From CAZUCD01 sp964618855 (lineage in GTDB: Bacteria; Sumerlaeota; Sumerlaeia; SLMS01; JANRJK01): a stretch of 33,799 nt of DNA. The notes beneath the pieces are model-generated. The model was not told the DNA's origin and did no database searches. It saw nothing but the letters and a program-made list of their open reading frames with translations. Shown here piece after piece: positions 17,395 to 25,601 of the stretch (within the stretch, counting starts at the first letter, position 1; every line of letters begins with the position of its first letter). Location: NCBI GenBank assembly GCA_964618855.1, contig CAZUCD010000021.1, positions 1 to 33,799 on the forward strand, in the 5' to 3' direction. Made by a program: the position numbers and the translations under genes.

Positions 17395-18204
17395 TCAGGA
17401 CATCCGAGGGGGGGATTGCGGAACCGGCTGGCCGACGCCCGGCATGGCATGCGGCGGGGCCGACCATGGCACCATCAACGGCGTCCGTGCCGCCAACGCG
17501 TGAAGTTGCGCCTCCAACTCCGAGGGGAGTTGCTTCAGGTGGATGTAGTGCTCGTCGATCTTCGCGATCTTGAGGACGCCGAGGGCGGAGGCCCCCCAGA
17601 CCAGCCCGATGAAGAAGGATAGGACCGCGGCCAGCGCGAGGAACCATCCCATCCCATAGCTGATCTTCGAGTCGAAGGCGATTGCCATGAAGAGGATCGC
17701 GAGAGGGACGACGGCGGCGAGGATCCACGCCGCCGCGATGTGGATCGTCCGGCGCCTCCAGTGCTTGTCGCAGTATGCAAACTCGAGGCGTCCCTTCTTT
17801 GAGAGGACGAGGGCGAGGATGATGTACACGAGGAGCCCGGCGAACACGGTCAGGATGATCCAGGGCTCATGCCAGGAGAACTCCTTGCGGCGACGATGGG
17901 TGCCGTGGGCGCCGCAGACGACGCAGAAGTCGGGCAGCTGCGAGTCCTTCGCGATGAGGAGCCTCGACCCCTCGCGGAAGAACGGGAGCCTGAACTGGCG
18001 GGGGTACATGGAACGGTACTGGGGCAGGCAGTCCATGCAGATGTGCCAGCCACTGTAGGGCGCGTAGGTTTGGGCCGGATTCGTTTGGCGTTGGCACATG
18101 CAGCAGGCCACCATGCCTGCAAGCGGTGGCGGGGCGTGCGGTTCACCCGGCGGGAAACCGTGGGGAAGGTGCGGATTCGGGGGCGGAGGAAGTGGGTCCT
18201 GCAT
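17395..18204 (-). CDS. Cys-rich (putative zinc-binding) membrane protein with three transmembrane helices
   Basis: A 269-residue protein. The ATG at 18202-18204 follows ACGGGAGACAAAGC, a good ribosome site. Residues 1-30 are proline-rich (DPLPPPPNPHLPHGFPPG). Cysteines occur as C34-C35-x-C37, C56-x2-C59, C94-x2-C97 and C145 with nearby histidines, a pattern that could form zinc ribbons on the cytoplasmic side. Hydrophobic helices lie at about 115-134, 155-177 and 186-209. The C-terminus is again Pro-rich. The gene starts 29 bases downstream of the ptsI stop on the same strand, so it may be the last gene of the ptsHI transcript. I do not recognise a named family. Confidence 0.7.
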   Translation of the reverse strand: MQDPLPPPPNPHLPHGFPPGEPHAPPPLAGMVACCMCQRQTNPAQTYAPYSGWHICMDCLPQYRSMYPRQFRLPFFREGSRLLIAKDSQLPDFCVVCGAHGTHRRRKEFSWHEPWIILTVFAGLLVYIILALVLSKKGRLEFAYCDKHWRRRTIHIAAAWILAAVVPLAILFMAIAFDSKISYGMGWFLALAAVLSFFIGLVWGASALGVLKIAKIDEHYIHLKQLPSELEAQLHALAARTPLMVPWSAPPHAMPGVGQPVPQSPPRMS

Positions 18205-18233
18205 GCTTTGTCTCCCGTGGACTGGCCCTCGTT

Positions 18234-19976
18234 CTAGTCTTCGCCGGTGGGCAATGCGCGCTCGAGCAGGTCCATCACGGCCTTCGAGGTGCCCATGGTC
18301 ATGGCCTCCCGGGCGACCTCGCGCCATGCGGCTGCATCGGCCTGCCTGATGCCGCGCTTAACCTCGGGGAGGCAAGCAGGGCTCATGCTGAAGGACTCGA
18401 TGCCCATGCCCAGGAGGAGGAGGGCGAGCCGTGGATCGCCCGCCATCTCGCCGCACACGCTGACCGGTATGCCAGCGCTGCGGCCTGCATCCACGACCAT
18501 GGAGATCAGCCGCAGGACGGCAGGGTGCGCAGGTTGGTACAGGTGCGCGACTGTCGAGGACAGCCGGTCGACCGCCAGGGTGTACTGCGTGAGGTCGTTC
18601 GTCCCGACGGAGAAGAAGTCGCAGACCTGCGCGAGTGCGGGTGCGATGATGGCGGCCGAGGGGACCTCGATCATGGCGCCGATCAGCATCTCCTTCACGG
18701 GGTTGTGCCCGTAGGCGACGAGCTCCGCCTCGACGTCCTCGATGATGTGGCGCGCGTGCTCGACCTCCTCGACGCTGGAGACCATCGGGAGCATGATGCG
18801 CAGGGTGCGCCCCTCCCCCGCCCTGATGAGGGACCGCAGTTGGACGCGGAACAGGCGGGGCTGGGCGAGGCAGAGCCTGAGCGCGCGCAATCCGAGCATT
18901 GGGTTCCCCTCGATGCCGGAGGGGAGGAGCTCGGGGCGCTTGTCCCCGCCCAGGTCGAGCGTCCTGAACGTGACCGGGCCGGAGACGCGGTCGAGCACGT
19001 GCTTGTAGGCGTGGAACGACTCGTCCTCCGTGGGGAGGGAGTCCGGGCGCAGGTAAAGGAACTCGGTTCGGTAGAGTCCGATGCCTTCCGCGCCGTGGTG
19101 GAGGGCGGCCTCGACCTCCTCCGGGAACTCGATGTTGGCCTCGATGCGTATGCGGCGGGCGTCGCGCGTGACGGAGGGGAGGTCGCGCAGCGCCTCGAGG
19201 CCCATGCGCTTGACGAGGAAGCGCTCCTGGAGCTTGCGGTAGTGGGCCGTGACCTCCGGCGGAGGCTGCACGATGACGACGCCGGCGGCGCCGTCCACGA
19301 TGACCTCCATGCCGCTGCGGACGTGCTGGCCGATGTTTTCGACGCCGACGACGGCGGGGAGTCCGAGGGACTTCGCCAGGATCGCCGTGTGCCCCGTGGG
19401 CCCGCCCGTGCCGAGTGCAAACGCGGCGACCCCCATGTGGTGGAGCTCGACCGTCTCGCCCGGTCCCAGGTCGGTGGCAAAGACGATGGAGCCCTCGCGC
19501 GGCATCTCGCGGTCGGGGTTATCGAGGCGGCGGAGGAACTTGAGGACGCGGCGGGAGACGTCGTAGAGGTCGTGGTTCCGCTCGGAGAAGTACTCGTCGC
19601 CGATGTCGGCGAGCTGCCTGCCAATCTCCTGGCTGACGGACCACAGGACGTACTCGGCGTTGAGGCGGTCGCCCCGGATGCGCGTGTCGGTGCGGTCCAC
19701 GAGCATCGGATCGGCGAGCATGGCCTGGTGGGCCTCGAAGATGGCGGCCTGCTGGGGATCGACGCGCTCGCGAACCTGCCGGCTGAGTTCGGCGAGCTCT
19801 GCGATGGCCATGCCGACGGCGGTGTGGAAGCGGCGGACCTCCTCGTCGACGCGTTCGGCGGGGATGTCGTATCCCTCGACGGGTGCGGAGGGGTGTTCGA
19901 GAACATATGCCGGTCCGATGGCGATTCCCGGGGAAACGCCGATCCCAGCATGTTCGAATGGTCGCTTGCCGGGCAT
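18234..19976 (-). CDS. ptsI: Phosphoenolpyruvate-protein phosphotransferase (PTS enzyme I)
   Basis: Transfers phosphate from phosphoenolpyruvate to HPr, the first step of the sugar phosphotransferase system; cytoplasmic. The 580-residue length is typical. The ATG at 19974-19976 has AAGGA six bases upstream. The N-terminal domain carries the phospho-accepting His196 in GTGGPTGHTAILAKSLGLPAVVG. The C-terminal barrel has GIGLYRTEFLYL (298-309), the SVGTNDLTQYTLAVDR signature (456-471) and the catalytic Cys508 in VCGEMAGD. The usual GGRTSH around the active histidine is GGPTGH here, a change of the Arg and Ser neighbours. The gene follows ptsH by 31 bases. No enzyme II permease is present in the window, so the pair may serve regulation or a distant transporter. 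Confidence 0.95.
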   Translation of the reverse strand: MPGKRPFEHAGIGVSPGIAIGPAYVLEHPSAPVEGYDIPAERVDEEVRRFHTAVGMAIAELAELSRQVRERVDPQQAAIFEAHQAMLADPMLVDRTDTRIRGDRLNAEYVLWSVSQEIGRQLADIGDEYFSERNHDLYDVSRRVLKFLRRLDNPDREMPREGSIVFATDLGPGETVELHHMGVAAFALGTGGPTGHTAILAKSLGLPAVVGVENIGQHVRSGMEVIVDGAAGVVIVQPPPEVTAHYRKLQERFLVKRMGLEALRDLPSVTRDARRIRIEANIEFPEEVEAALHHGAEGIGLYRTEFLYLRPDSLPTEDESFHAYKHVLDRVSGPVTFRTLDLGGDKRPELLPSGIEGNPMLGLRALRLCLAQPRLFRVQLRSLIRAGEGRTLRIMLPMVSSVEEVEHARHIIEDVEAELVAYGHNPVKEMLIGAMIEVPSAAIIAPALAQVCDFFSVGTNDLTQYTLAVDRLSSTVAHLYQPAHPAVLRLISMVVDAGRSAGIPVSVCGEMAGDPRLALLLLGMGIESFSMSPACLPEVKRGIRQADAAAWREVAREAMTMGTSKAVMDLLERALPTGED

Positions 19977-20007
19977 GGTGGTCCTTGGCCTCGCCGCTCG
20001 GGCGGAG

Positions 20008-20304
20008 TCAGGAGGGTGCGCCTTCCTCCCCAAAGCGCGATTCAATAAGGGTGCGCAGCTCGTCCACAACGTTTGCCGCACCCTTACCCTTGGCAACGAT
20101 TTTGAGAGTGGTGCCCGGCCCTGCTGCAAGCATCATGAGGCCGAAGATGCTCTTGCCATTCACCTCGAAGCCTTCCTTCCAGATGGTGACCTCGGCCTCG
20201 GGGTAGCGGGATGCGACACGGACCATCTGGCTCGCGGGGCGGCCATGGACGCCCTGCGTGTTGGAGACGACCACCGATATCTCGGCGAAATGCTCGCCTT
20301 CCAT
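20008..20304 (-). CDS. ptsH: Phosphocarrier protein HPr
   Basis: A small cytoplasmic phosphocarrier that receives phosphate from enzyme I. The 98-residue form starting at ATG 20302-20304 gives a normal HPr N-terminus (MEGEHFAEISVVVSN). In-frame ATGs at 20322 and 20352 would lengthen it, and none has a strong ribosome site. The active histidine is His20 in GVHGRPASQM, where most HPr proteins have H-A-R-P. Ser52 in NGKSIFGLMML corresponds to the regulatory serine phosphorylated by HPr kinase in lineages that have it, so Ser-based regulation is possible. It is first in the ptsH-ptsI operon and divergent from the pilT-like gene. Confidence 0.9.
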   Translation of the reverse strand: MEGEHFAEISVVVSNTQGVHGRPASQMVRVASRYPEAEVTIWKEGFEVNGKSIFGLMMLAAGPGTTLKIVAKGKGAANVVDELRTLIESRFGEEGAPS

Positions 20305-20366
20305 GGTTTCTGCACCAGACATGCCGTTTGGCACCCGTGCCGCGGAGTTCATTGCTTCGCTCGCAC

Positions 20367-20399
20367 AAAGTGGGCCCGTGGAGCCGACCTGTCAAGGTC
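20367..20399 (-). promoter_or_regulatory. Candidate ptsHI promoter with an inverted repeat over the -35
   Basis: On the minus strand, TTGACA (20390-20395) is followed by exactly 17 bases and then CACTTT (20367-20372), a weak -10. The inverted repeat GACCT-N4-AGGTC (20386-20399) is centred on the -35 box, a position where a repressor could act. Confidence 0.4.
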
Positions 20400-20561
20400 A
20401 GCAATGGGGGTTATGGTTTCCGGGCTCCAGGATCCGCGTATCGGCTGGCACCCATCAGTTGCCCCGAATCTCCAAACCGGGCACCCGCCCCCCCTATCAC
20501 GCCTTGCGACTCGGGGGCCGGGGGGACAAGTTGCCGCATTCCCCATGGAGTGTGCGGCGCG

Positions 20562-21638
20562 ATGGCCGTCATCGACCAACTCTTCGACGTGATGCTGCAA
20601 TCGGGCGCATCGGACCTCCACCTTGCGCAGAACAACCCCCCGCGCCTGCGGCTGCACGGCAGCGTCGTGGACGTCCAGGGGTGGCCGGTCCTGGGCGAGG
20701 ATCAGCTCCGGGCGATGCTCCAGGAAATCTGCGCCGAGAAGCGCTGGAAGGCCTACGAGAACAAGGGGGACCTGGACTTCGCCTACGCCCTGGGGGATCG
20801 GGCGCGGTTCCGCTGCAACTACAACAAGCAGATGGCCGGGTACGGGGCGGTCTTCCGCACGATACCTTCGAAGATCCTGACGCTGGAGGACCTGAAGGTC
20901 CCGGCGGTGCTGAGGACGTTTGCGTACTACAGGTCGGGGCTGGTGCTGGTGACGGGACCGACGGGGAGCGGCAAGTCCACGACGCTTGCGGCGATCATCA
21001 ACGAGATCAACTCGAACATCGCCCGGCACATCCTGACGATCGAGGAGCCAATCGAGTTCGTGCACCCGCACAGGATGTCCACGATCGTGCAGCGCGAGGT
21101 GGGGGTGGACACGCCGTCCTTCGCGGCGGCGCTGAAGGCGGCCTCGCGGCAGGACGCGGACGTGGTGCTGGTGGGCGAGATGCGCGACCTTGAGTCGATA
21201 TCGCTCGCCGTGACCGCGGCGGAGACGGGCGTCCTGGTCTTTGGAACGCTGCACACCAACAGCGCGATGAAGACGGTGGACCGCATCATCGACGTGTTCC
21301 CCTCGGACCAGCAGAACCAGATCCGCCAGATGCTGGCTGTGTCGCTCCGCGCCGTCTGCGCGCAGCTCCTGCTGAAGAAGAAGGGCGGGGGACGCATCGC
21401 CGCCAACGAGATCATGATCCAGAACCGCAACGTCGCGAACTGCATCCGCGAGGCGAAGACCGTGCAGCTCCTCTCCGCGATCCTCGGCGGCAAGAAGGAG
21501 GGCATGCAGCTCATGGACGAGGCGATCGAGGGCTTCCTGCGCGCGGACCTGATCGACGGCCACGAGGCCTACATGAAGGCGCACGACAAGGAGCGCTTCA
21601 AGCAGTACGCGCCGGAGAACCTGCCGCCGGGGCATTGA
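20562..21638 (+). CDS. pilT: Type IV pilus retraction ATPase, PilT family
   Basis: A hexameric cytoplasmic ATPase that powers pilus retraction, and with it twitching motility, adhesion and DNA uptake. The 358-residue length fits PilT/PilU. Residues 1-100 are the N-terminal PAS-like region (SGASDLHLAQNNPPRLRLHG). Walker A is GPTGSGKS (132-139), the Asp box is LTIEEPIEF (158-166), Walker B is VVLVGEMRD (201-209), and the His box is GTLHTNSA (228-235). The start ATG at 20562 has only GGAG about 12 bases upstream; the frame is open further upstream but without PilT similarity. It is alone, with no pilus assembly genes nearby, and divergent from ptsHI. PilU is a possible alternative. Confidence 0.93.
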   Translation: MAVIDQLFDVMLQSGASDLHLAQNNPPRLRLHGSVVDVQGWPVLGEDQLRAMLQEICAEKRWKAYENKGDLDFAYALGDRARFRCNYNKQMAGYGAVFRTIPSKILTLEDLKVPAVLRTFAYYRSGLVLVTGPTGSGKSTTLAAIINEINSNIARHILTIEEPIEFVHPHRMSTIVQREVGVDTPSFAAALKAASRQDADVVLVGEMRDLESISLAVTAAETGVLVFGTLHTNSAMKTVDRIIDVFPSDQQNQIRQMLAVSLRAVCAQLLLKKKGGGRIAANEIMIQNRNVANCIREAKTVQLLSAILGGKKEGMQLMDEAIEGFLRADLIDGHEAYMKAHDKERFKQYAPENLPPGH

Positions 21639-21647
21639 GCCCCGCGT

Positions 21648-23513
21648 CTACTCCCCCGCCGCGCGCATGAGCATCGCGTTGTAGCGCTCTACGATGGGGC
21701 GGATGTCCGTCATCAGGCCCGCGCCGAGCAGCAGGTTGTCCAGCAGGCCGTTCGCGATGTCGCGGGCGAGGTCCTCCCGCGTGGCACGTAGCCCGTGCAG
21801 GCGGACGATGAGAGGATGGGCGGGGTTGATCTCCAGCGTCAGCTCGGCCGACGAGGGCGCCTCCTCGCGGCCCATGGCGGCCATGACGCGCCTCATCGCG
21901 TTTGTCATGAAGCCATCACCGACGATCATCCCGGGGTTGCCGACCAGGCGGCTCGAGACGCGCACGGAACCGATCCTGCCCTCGAGGGACTTTCGTATCC
22001 AGCCGCAGAGGTCCTCGGCGTCGGCGCGCGAGAGCGCCTGCTCCGAGGCGGACTCCACGGGATCAAGCTCCACCTCCGGGCTGTCCGCCGAGAGGAGCCG
22101 CTTGCCCTCGAACTCGCGCAGGGACTGGAGGACGAAGTCATCGGCGGCGTCGCGCGTGAAGACCACCTCGAGGCCGCGCGCGCGGAAGATGTCGAGGTAT
22201 GGTGATCCCTCGCAGGCCTCCCGTGATGGCCCGGAGAGGAAGTAGATCGCCTTCTGGTCGGGCTTCATGCGCGCGACGTAGTCGGACAGGGAGGCCAGCT
22301 TGCCGCCCTCGGTGGCTGAAGTCTCGAAACGGAGCAGCCCGGCCAGTTCGCGCTGATGGGCGAAGTCGCCGGAGATGCCCTCCTTGATGAAGGCGCCGAA
22401 CTTGGCGTGGAACTGGGCGTACTTCTCCGGGTCCTCCTTGGCCTGGTCGGCCAGGAAGCGGATGAACTTCGAGGTGACCGTGGAGGCGATCCTGCGCAGG
22501 AGGGCGCTGTCCTGCATGGACTCGCGGGAAATGTTGAGGGGGAGGTCCTCGCTGTCCACCACGCCGCGCACGAAGCGCATCCAGTCGGGCAGGAGCCCCT
22601 CCGGGTGCTTCTGGATCATGACGAGGCGGCAGTAGAGGTCCACCTGCGGGGTCATTTTCCCAAGGCCGAAGCGCTCGACATTCTCACCGGGCACGTAGAG
22701 GAGGACGCGGAGGTCGAGGGGCGCCTCCGCCGTGAAGTGCAGCTTGTAGAGCGGGTCCTCGCCCGTGCCGGAGATGAACTTGTAGAACTCGCCGTACTGG
22801 GCGTCCTCGACTTCGCGGGGGGACTTGGCCCAGATCGCCTGGAGGGTGTTGACGGTTTCGGCCCCCATGCGAATGGGGAAGGGAACGAAGGATGAGTAGC
22901 GGCGCAGGACGCGCTTGATTTCGGCGGCGCGGGAAAACTCCTCCGCACCCGACTTGAGCGCGACGACGATGCGGGTGCCGTAATCGAGCCCCTCGCGTTC
23001 GGAGACGGTGTAGGTGCCCCCGCCGTCGCTCTCCCACACCCACCCCCTCGACTCGCCGTGGCGTGCGCGAGTCTCGACCCGCACGCGCTCGGCGACCATG
23101 AAGACGCTGTAGAAACCGACGCCGAACTGGCCGATGAGGCTGACGTCGCGCGTCCCCTTTTCCTTCAGCGCGGAAAGGAAGGCGCGGGTCCCCGAGTGTG
23201 CGATGGTGCCGAGGCCCTTCTCCAGGTCCTCGCGCGTCATGCCGATGCCGGTGTCGCGGATCGTGAAGGTCTTGGCGACGTCGTCCGTCTCGATGGAGAT
23301 CTCAAGTGGATCGCCCCCGACGGCTGCCCCTTCCGCGAGTTCCTCGTAGCGGCGCTTCTCAAGGGCATCGGCCGCGTTGGAGACGAGTTCGCGGACGAAG
23401 ACCTCGCGGTCGGTGTAGATGGAGTGGACGACGATGTGGAGGAGTTGCTGAACCTCCGCCTGGAAGGCATGGGATTCGGGCGTGGGAAGCGTCTGTGTAT
23501 CCAAGGGGGCCAA
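21648..23513 (-). CDS. htpG: Chaperone HtpG (bacterial Hsp90) with a TTG start
   Basis: An ATP-dependent cytoplasmic chaperone; up to 621 residues, normal for HtpG. The GHKL ATPase motifs are ELVSNAADALEK (about 42-53), DTGIGM (about 88-93) and GQFGVGFYSVFMVAERV (about 127-143). The middle domain has YVPGENVERF and PLNISRESMQ with the conserved catalytic Arg region. The C-terminal dimerisation domain includes NPAHPLI. There is no ATG before the conserved N-terminus. The candidates are TTG at 23511-23513, which has GGAG directly against it, and TTG at 23502-23504, which has GCGGAG nine bases upstream and is slightly better placed. It converges with pilT, nine bases between stops. No sigma-32 or CIRCE-like site is visible upstream. 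Confidence 0.95.
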   Translation of the reverse strand: MAPLDTQTLPTPESHAFQAEVQQLLHIVVHSIYTDREVFVRELVSNAADALEKRRYEELAEGAAVGGDPLEISIETDDVAKTFTIRDTGIGMTREDLEKGLGTIAHSGTRAFLSALKEKGTRDVSLIGQFGVGFYSVFMVAERVRVETRARHGESRGWVWESDGGGTYTVSEREGLDYGTRIVVALKSGAEEFSRAAEIKRVLRRYSSFVPFPIRMGAETVNTLQAIWAKSPREVEDAQYGEFYKFISGTGEDPLYKLHFTAEAPLDLRVLLYVPGENVERFGLGKMTPQVDLYCRLVMIQKHPEGLLPDWMRFVRGVVDSEDLPLNISRESMQDSALLRRIASTVTSKFIRFLADQAKEDPEKYAQFHAKFGAFIKEGISGDFAHQRELAGLLRFETSATEGGKLASLSDYVARMKPDQKAIYFLSGPSREACEGSPYLDIFRARGLEVVFTRDAADDFVLQSLREFEGKRLLSADSPEVELDPVESASEQALSRADAEDLCGWIRKSLEGRIGSVRVSSRLVGNPGMIVGDGFMTNAMRRVMAAMGREEAPSSAELTLEINPAHPLIVRLHGLRATREDLARDIANGLLDNLLLGAGLMTDIRPIVERYNAMLMRAAGE

Positions 23514-23652
23514 CTCCGCGTGCTCGGGCTTGTTTTACGCCCCGGGTTGCAAGTCCGGTGCCGGATGGAGCCGCGGCCCCAGACTCGCGCTTGGGCGCGG
23601 TGGCCGCCTCCGCTTTCCCAGCCCCCGGTCTCTGGTCCCCGGCCCCCGCCTT
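23514..23652. other. Intergenic region with C/G-rich repeated words upstream of htpG
   Basis: The text around 23619-23654 (AGCCCCCGGTCTCTGGTCCCCGG...) is a set of short degenerate repeats of a CCCGG-type word, similar in style to the intergenic element at 28504-28582. No convincing promoter for htpG is recognised, although a TAAAAC box lies about 20 bases from the start. Confidence 0.35.
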
Positions 23653-24375
23653 TCAGTGGCTCTCGATGAGGCGAGCGCGCGTGAGGAAGCTGTAGGCTGT
23701 CGCGGCGCGCTCGTCCGCACGCCGATAGGGGGATGGCAGGGCGTCGGGGGTGGGTGCGAAGGTGGACGGGTGCGAGGCGAAGTCGTCCAGCACGATCAGC
23801 ATGCGGTCGCGATTGGCGGCGAACCCCCGCTCCACCTGGAGGGCGCAGTTCGACTCCAGGTCGTCGAGGAAGTCCTGGATGGTGGCGTCGGTGCGCCCGA
23901 TGAGGGCGGCAAAATCGAACATGGACGAGTCGAGCCTCGGGGTGATCGGGGCGGACTTGCGGTGCAGGTCGATGAAGGTGGTCTCGGACCCGTCCTCGCG
24001 CCGGACGGGGAGGATCGAGACGCTGACAATGTCCGGGAAGGGGCAGTAGAACGGGGCGCCGGCAAAGTCTGCGAGGGCCATCCCGCCCCCGCCCTTGCGG
24101 GCCGACTTGCACCACATGAACAGGTGGCCACGCATGGCCATGTCCGAGACGATGAACGTGGAGATGCCCAGGGCGTGGAGCTGTCCCTGCAGGCCCTCTG
24201 CGTTGGATTTCTTCGCGAAGCGGCGCAGGACCTGGAATCCGGGCGTGACGAGGCGCTGGCGCACTTGCTCCTCCTCCTCCTGGAGGAGGCGCGATATCGG
24301 CCTGATCGAGGCGCCGATGTCGGGGGGCTGCTGGGGAAGGACCAGATAGAAGGTCTGTTGCGGCGTGGAGGACAT
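23653..24375 (-). CDS. Conserved-looking cytoplasmic protein of unknown function
   Basis: A 240-residue protein with the start set at ATG 24373-24375 (MSSTPQQTFYLVLPQQ); upstream in-frame starts exist, but the added residues look random. It has no signal peptide or membrane segment. Recognisable features are a charged helix (LLQEEEEQVRQRL, about 30-42), hydrophobic strands (LGISTFIVSDMAM, DIVSVSILPV, TFIDLHRKSAP) and a helical C-terminal part ending SFLTRARLIESH. The YLVLPQQPP and TFIVSD strands suggest an alpha/beta fold. I recognise no family. It lies upstream of htpG on the same strand with 139 bases between, and is divergent from the peptide transporter operon. Codon use is like its neighbours. 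Confidence 0.7.
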   Translation of the reverse strand: MSSTPQQTFYLVLPQQPPDIGASIRPISRLLQEEEEQVRQRLVTPGFQVLRRFAKKSNAEGLQGQLHALGISTFIVSDMAMRGHLFMWCKSARKGGGGMALADFAGAPFYCPFPDIVSVSILPVRREDGSETTFIDLHRKSAPITPRLDSSMFDFAALIGRTDATIQDFLDDLESNCALQVERGFAANRDRMLIVLDDFASHPSTFAPTPDALPSPYRRADERAATAYSFLTRARLIESH

Positions 24376-24512
24376 GGCCGTTGGGGGATCCGTGGCGGGG
24401 GTGGCGCGGAGAAGCATGGGACGCTTTCGGGGCGGGATCAAACGAAAGGAGTCCGCAGCGCGCCACGGGGGCGGGCACCTTTTCCTTGAGCCACCCGCCT
24501 GCCGGACGGTCG

Positions 24513-24535
24513 AATCGGTCTTTCATCAACCGATT
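24513..24535 (+). promoter_or_regulatory. Inverted repeat upstream of the peptide transporter operon
   Basis: AATCGGT and ACCGATT are perfect 7-nt arms with a 9-nt spacer, 20 to 44 bases before the first gene. TTGAGC (24486-24491) and TCGAAT, 18 bases apart, form a weak promoter candidate overlapping it. It is a possible operator or leader hairpin. Confidence 0.35.
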
Positions 24536-24578
24536 GAGGGGTCCACACGGCGAGATGGCGCAGTCCCGATCCGGAGGC

Positions 24579-25601
24579 ATGAAGACGTATGTGGCCCGGC
24601 GGCTTCTGCTGATGCTGCCGACGCTGCTCGGGATCACGATCGTGACGTTTGTGCTGTGCCAGTTCGTGCCGGGCGGGCCCATCGACCAGATGAAGCTCCG
24701 CCTGGCGGGTGGAGCCGGCGGGGAGGGGGGGGCAGGCGGCGGCGGCAAGGCGCAGCTCGCCATCCCAGAGGCCCAGTTCGAGAAGCTGAAGAAGTTCTAC
24801 GGCTTCGACAAGCCGGTGCCCATCAGGTACCTGAACTATCTGAGGCAATTGACCCAAGGCGACTTCGGGAGTTCCTTCCGCTACACGCGACCCGTCCTGG
24901 AGCTCATCCGGGAGCGCCTTCCGGTGTCCGCGTTCTTCGGGGCCGTCTCCTTTTTCCTGACCTATGGGGTGTGCATCCCTCTGGGGGTGCTGAAGGCGCT
25001 GAAGCATCGAACCTTGGTGGACACGGCGTCCTCGGTCGCGATTTTCGCGGGGTATGCGCTGCCATCCTACGCACTCGGGGCGGTGCTCCTGGTGGTGATG
25101 GCGGTGAAGTACGACCTGTTCCCGCTTTCGGGATTCACGAGCGAGGGCTTCGCGGACATGACGTTCGCGGGGAAGGCGAAGGACCTGGCCCACCACGCGA
25201 CCCTTCCGGTGATCTGCTACATGGTCGGGCAGTTCGCGTTCCTGACGATGCTGATGAAGAACAGCCTGATGGAGAACATGAGCGCGGACTACGTGAAGAC
25301 GGCGCTGGCCAAGGGGCTGAGCAGCCAGAGGGCGGTCTTCATCCACGCGTTCCGCAACTCCCTGATCCCGCTCGCGACGAGCTTCGGCAACAACATCTCG
25401 TTCTTCCTGGTAGGTAGCCTCTTCATCGAGCGCGTGTTCCAGATTCCCGGGATGGGTCTGCTGAACTTCGAGGCGATCCAGTCCCGCGACTACCCGATCG
25501 TCATGGCCATCATCGTGATCGGTTCGGCGACGGCGCTGGTCGGGAACCTCCTCTCCGACATGTGCGTCGCGGCGGTCGATCCCCGGGTGAAGTTCGGCTG
25601 A
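24579..25601 (+). CDS. yejB: Peptide ABC transporter permease, YejB type
   Basis: Inner-membrane permease of an oligopeptide importer. From the ATG at 24579 it has 340 residues starting MKTYVARRLLLMLPTLLGITIVTF, the typical first helix of YejB. The family insert after QFVPGGPIDQM is present, here a short Gly-rich loop (GGAGGEGGAGGGG). The permease core has TMLMKNSLMENMSADYVKTALAKGLS (the EAA loop that contacts the ATPase), and the protein ends in SDMCVAAVDPRVKFG. An ATG at 24555 would add eight residues; GGAGG lies only one base before 24579, so the true start is not certain. The stop overlaps the next gene (TGATG). In E. coli, YejABEF takes up microcin C and peptides; the substrate here is inferred to be a peptide. 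Confidence 0.9.
   Translation: MKTYVARRLLLMLPTLLGITIVTFVLCQFVPGGPIDQMKLRLAGGAGGEGGAGGGGKAQLAIPEAQFEKLKKFYGFDKPVPIRYLNYLRQLTQGDFGSSFRYTRPVLELIRERLPVSAFFGAVSFFLTYGVCIPLGVLKALKHRTLVDTASSVAIFAGYALPSYALGAVLLVVMAVKYDLFPLSGFTSEGFADMTFAGKAKDLAHHATLPVICYMVGQFAFLTMLMKNSLMENMSADYVKTALAKGLSSQRAVFIHAFRNSLIPLATSFGNNISFFLVGSLFIERVFQIPGMGLLNFEAIQSRDYPIVMAIIVIGSATALVGNLLSDMCVAAVDPRVKFG

Noticed and set aside
18126..20048. A 640-codon open frame on the plus strand
   Set aside because: It is the reverse shadow of ptsI.
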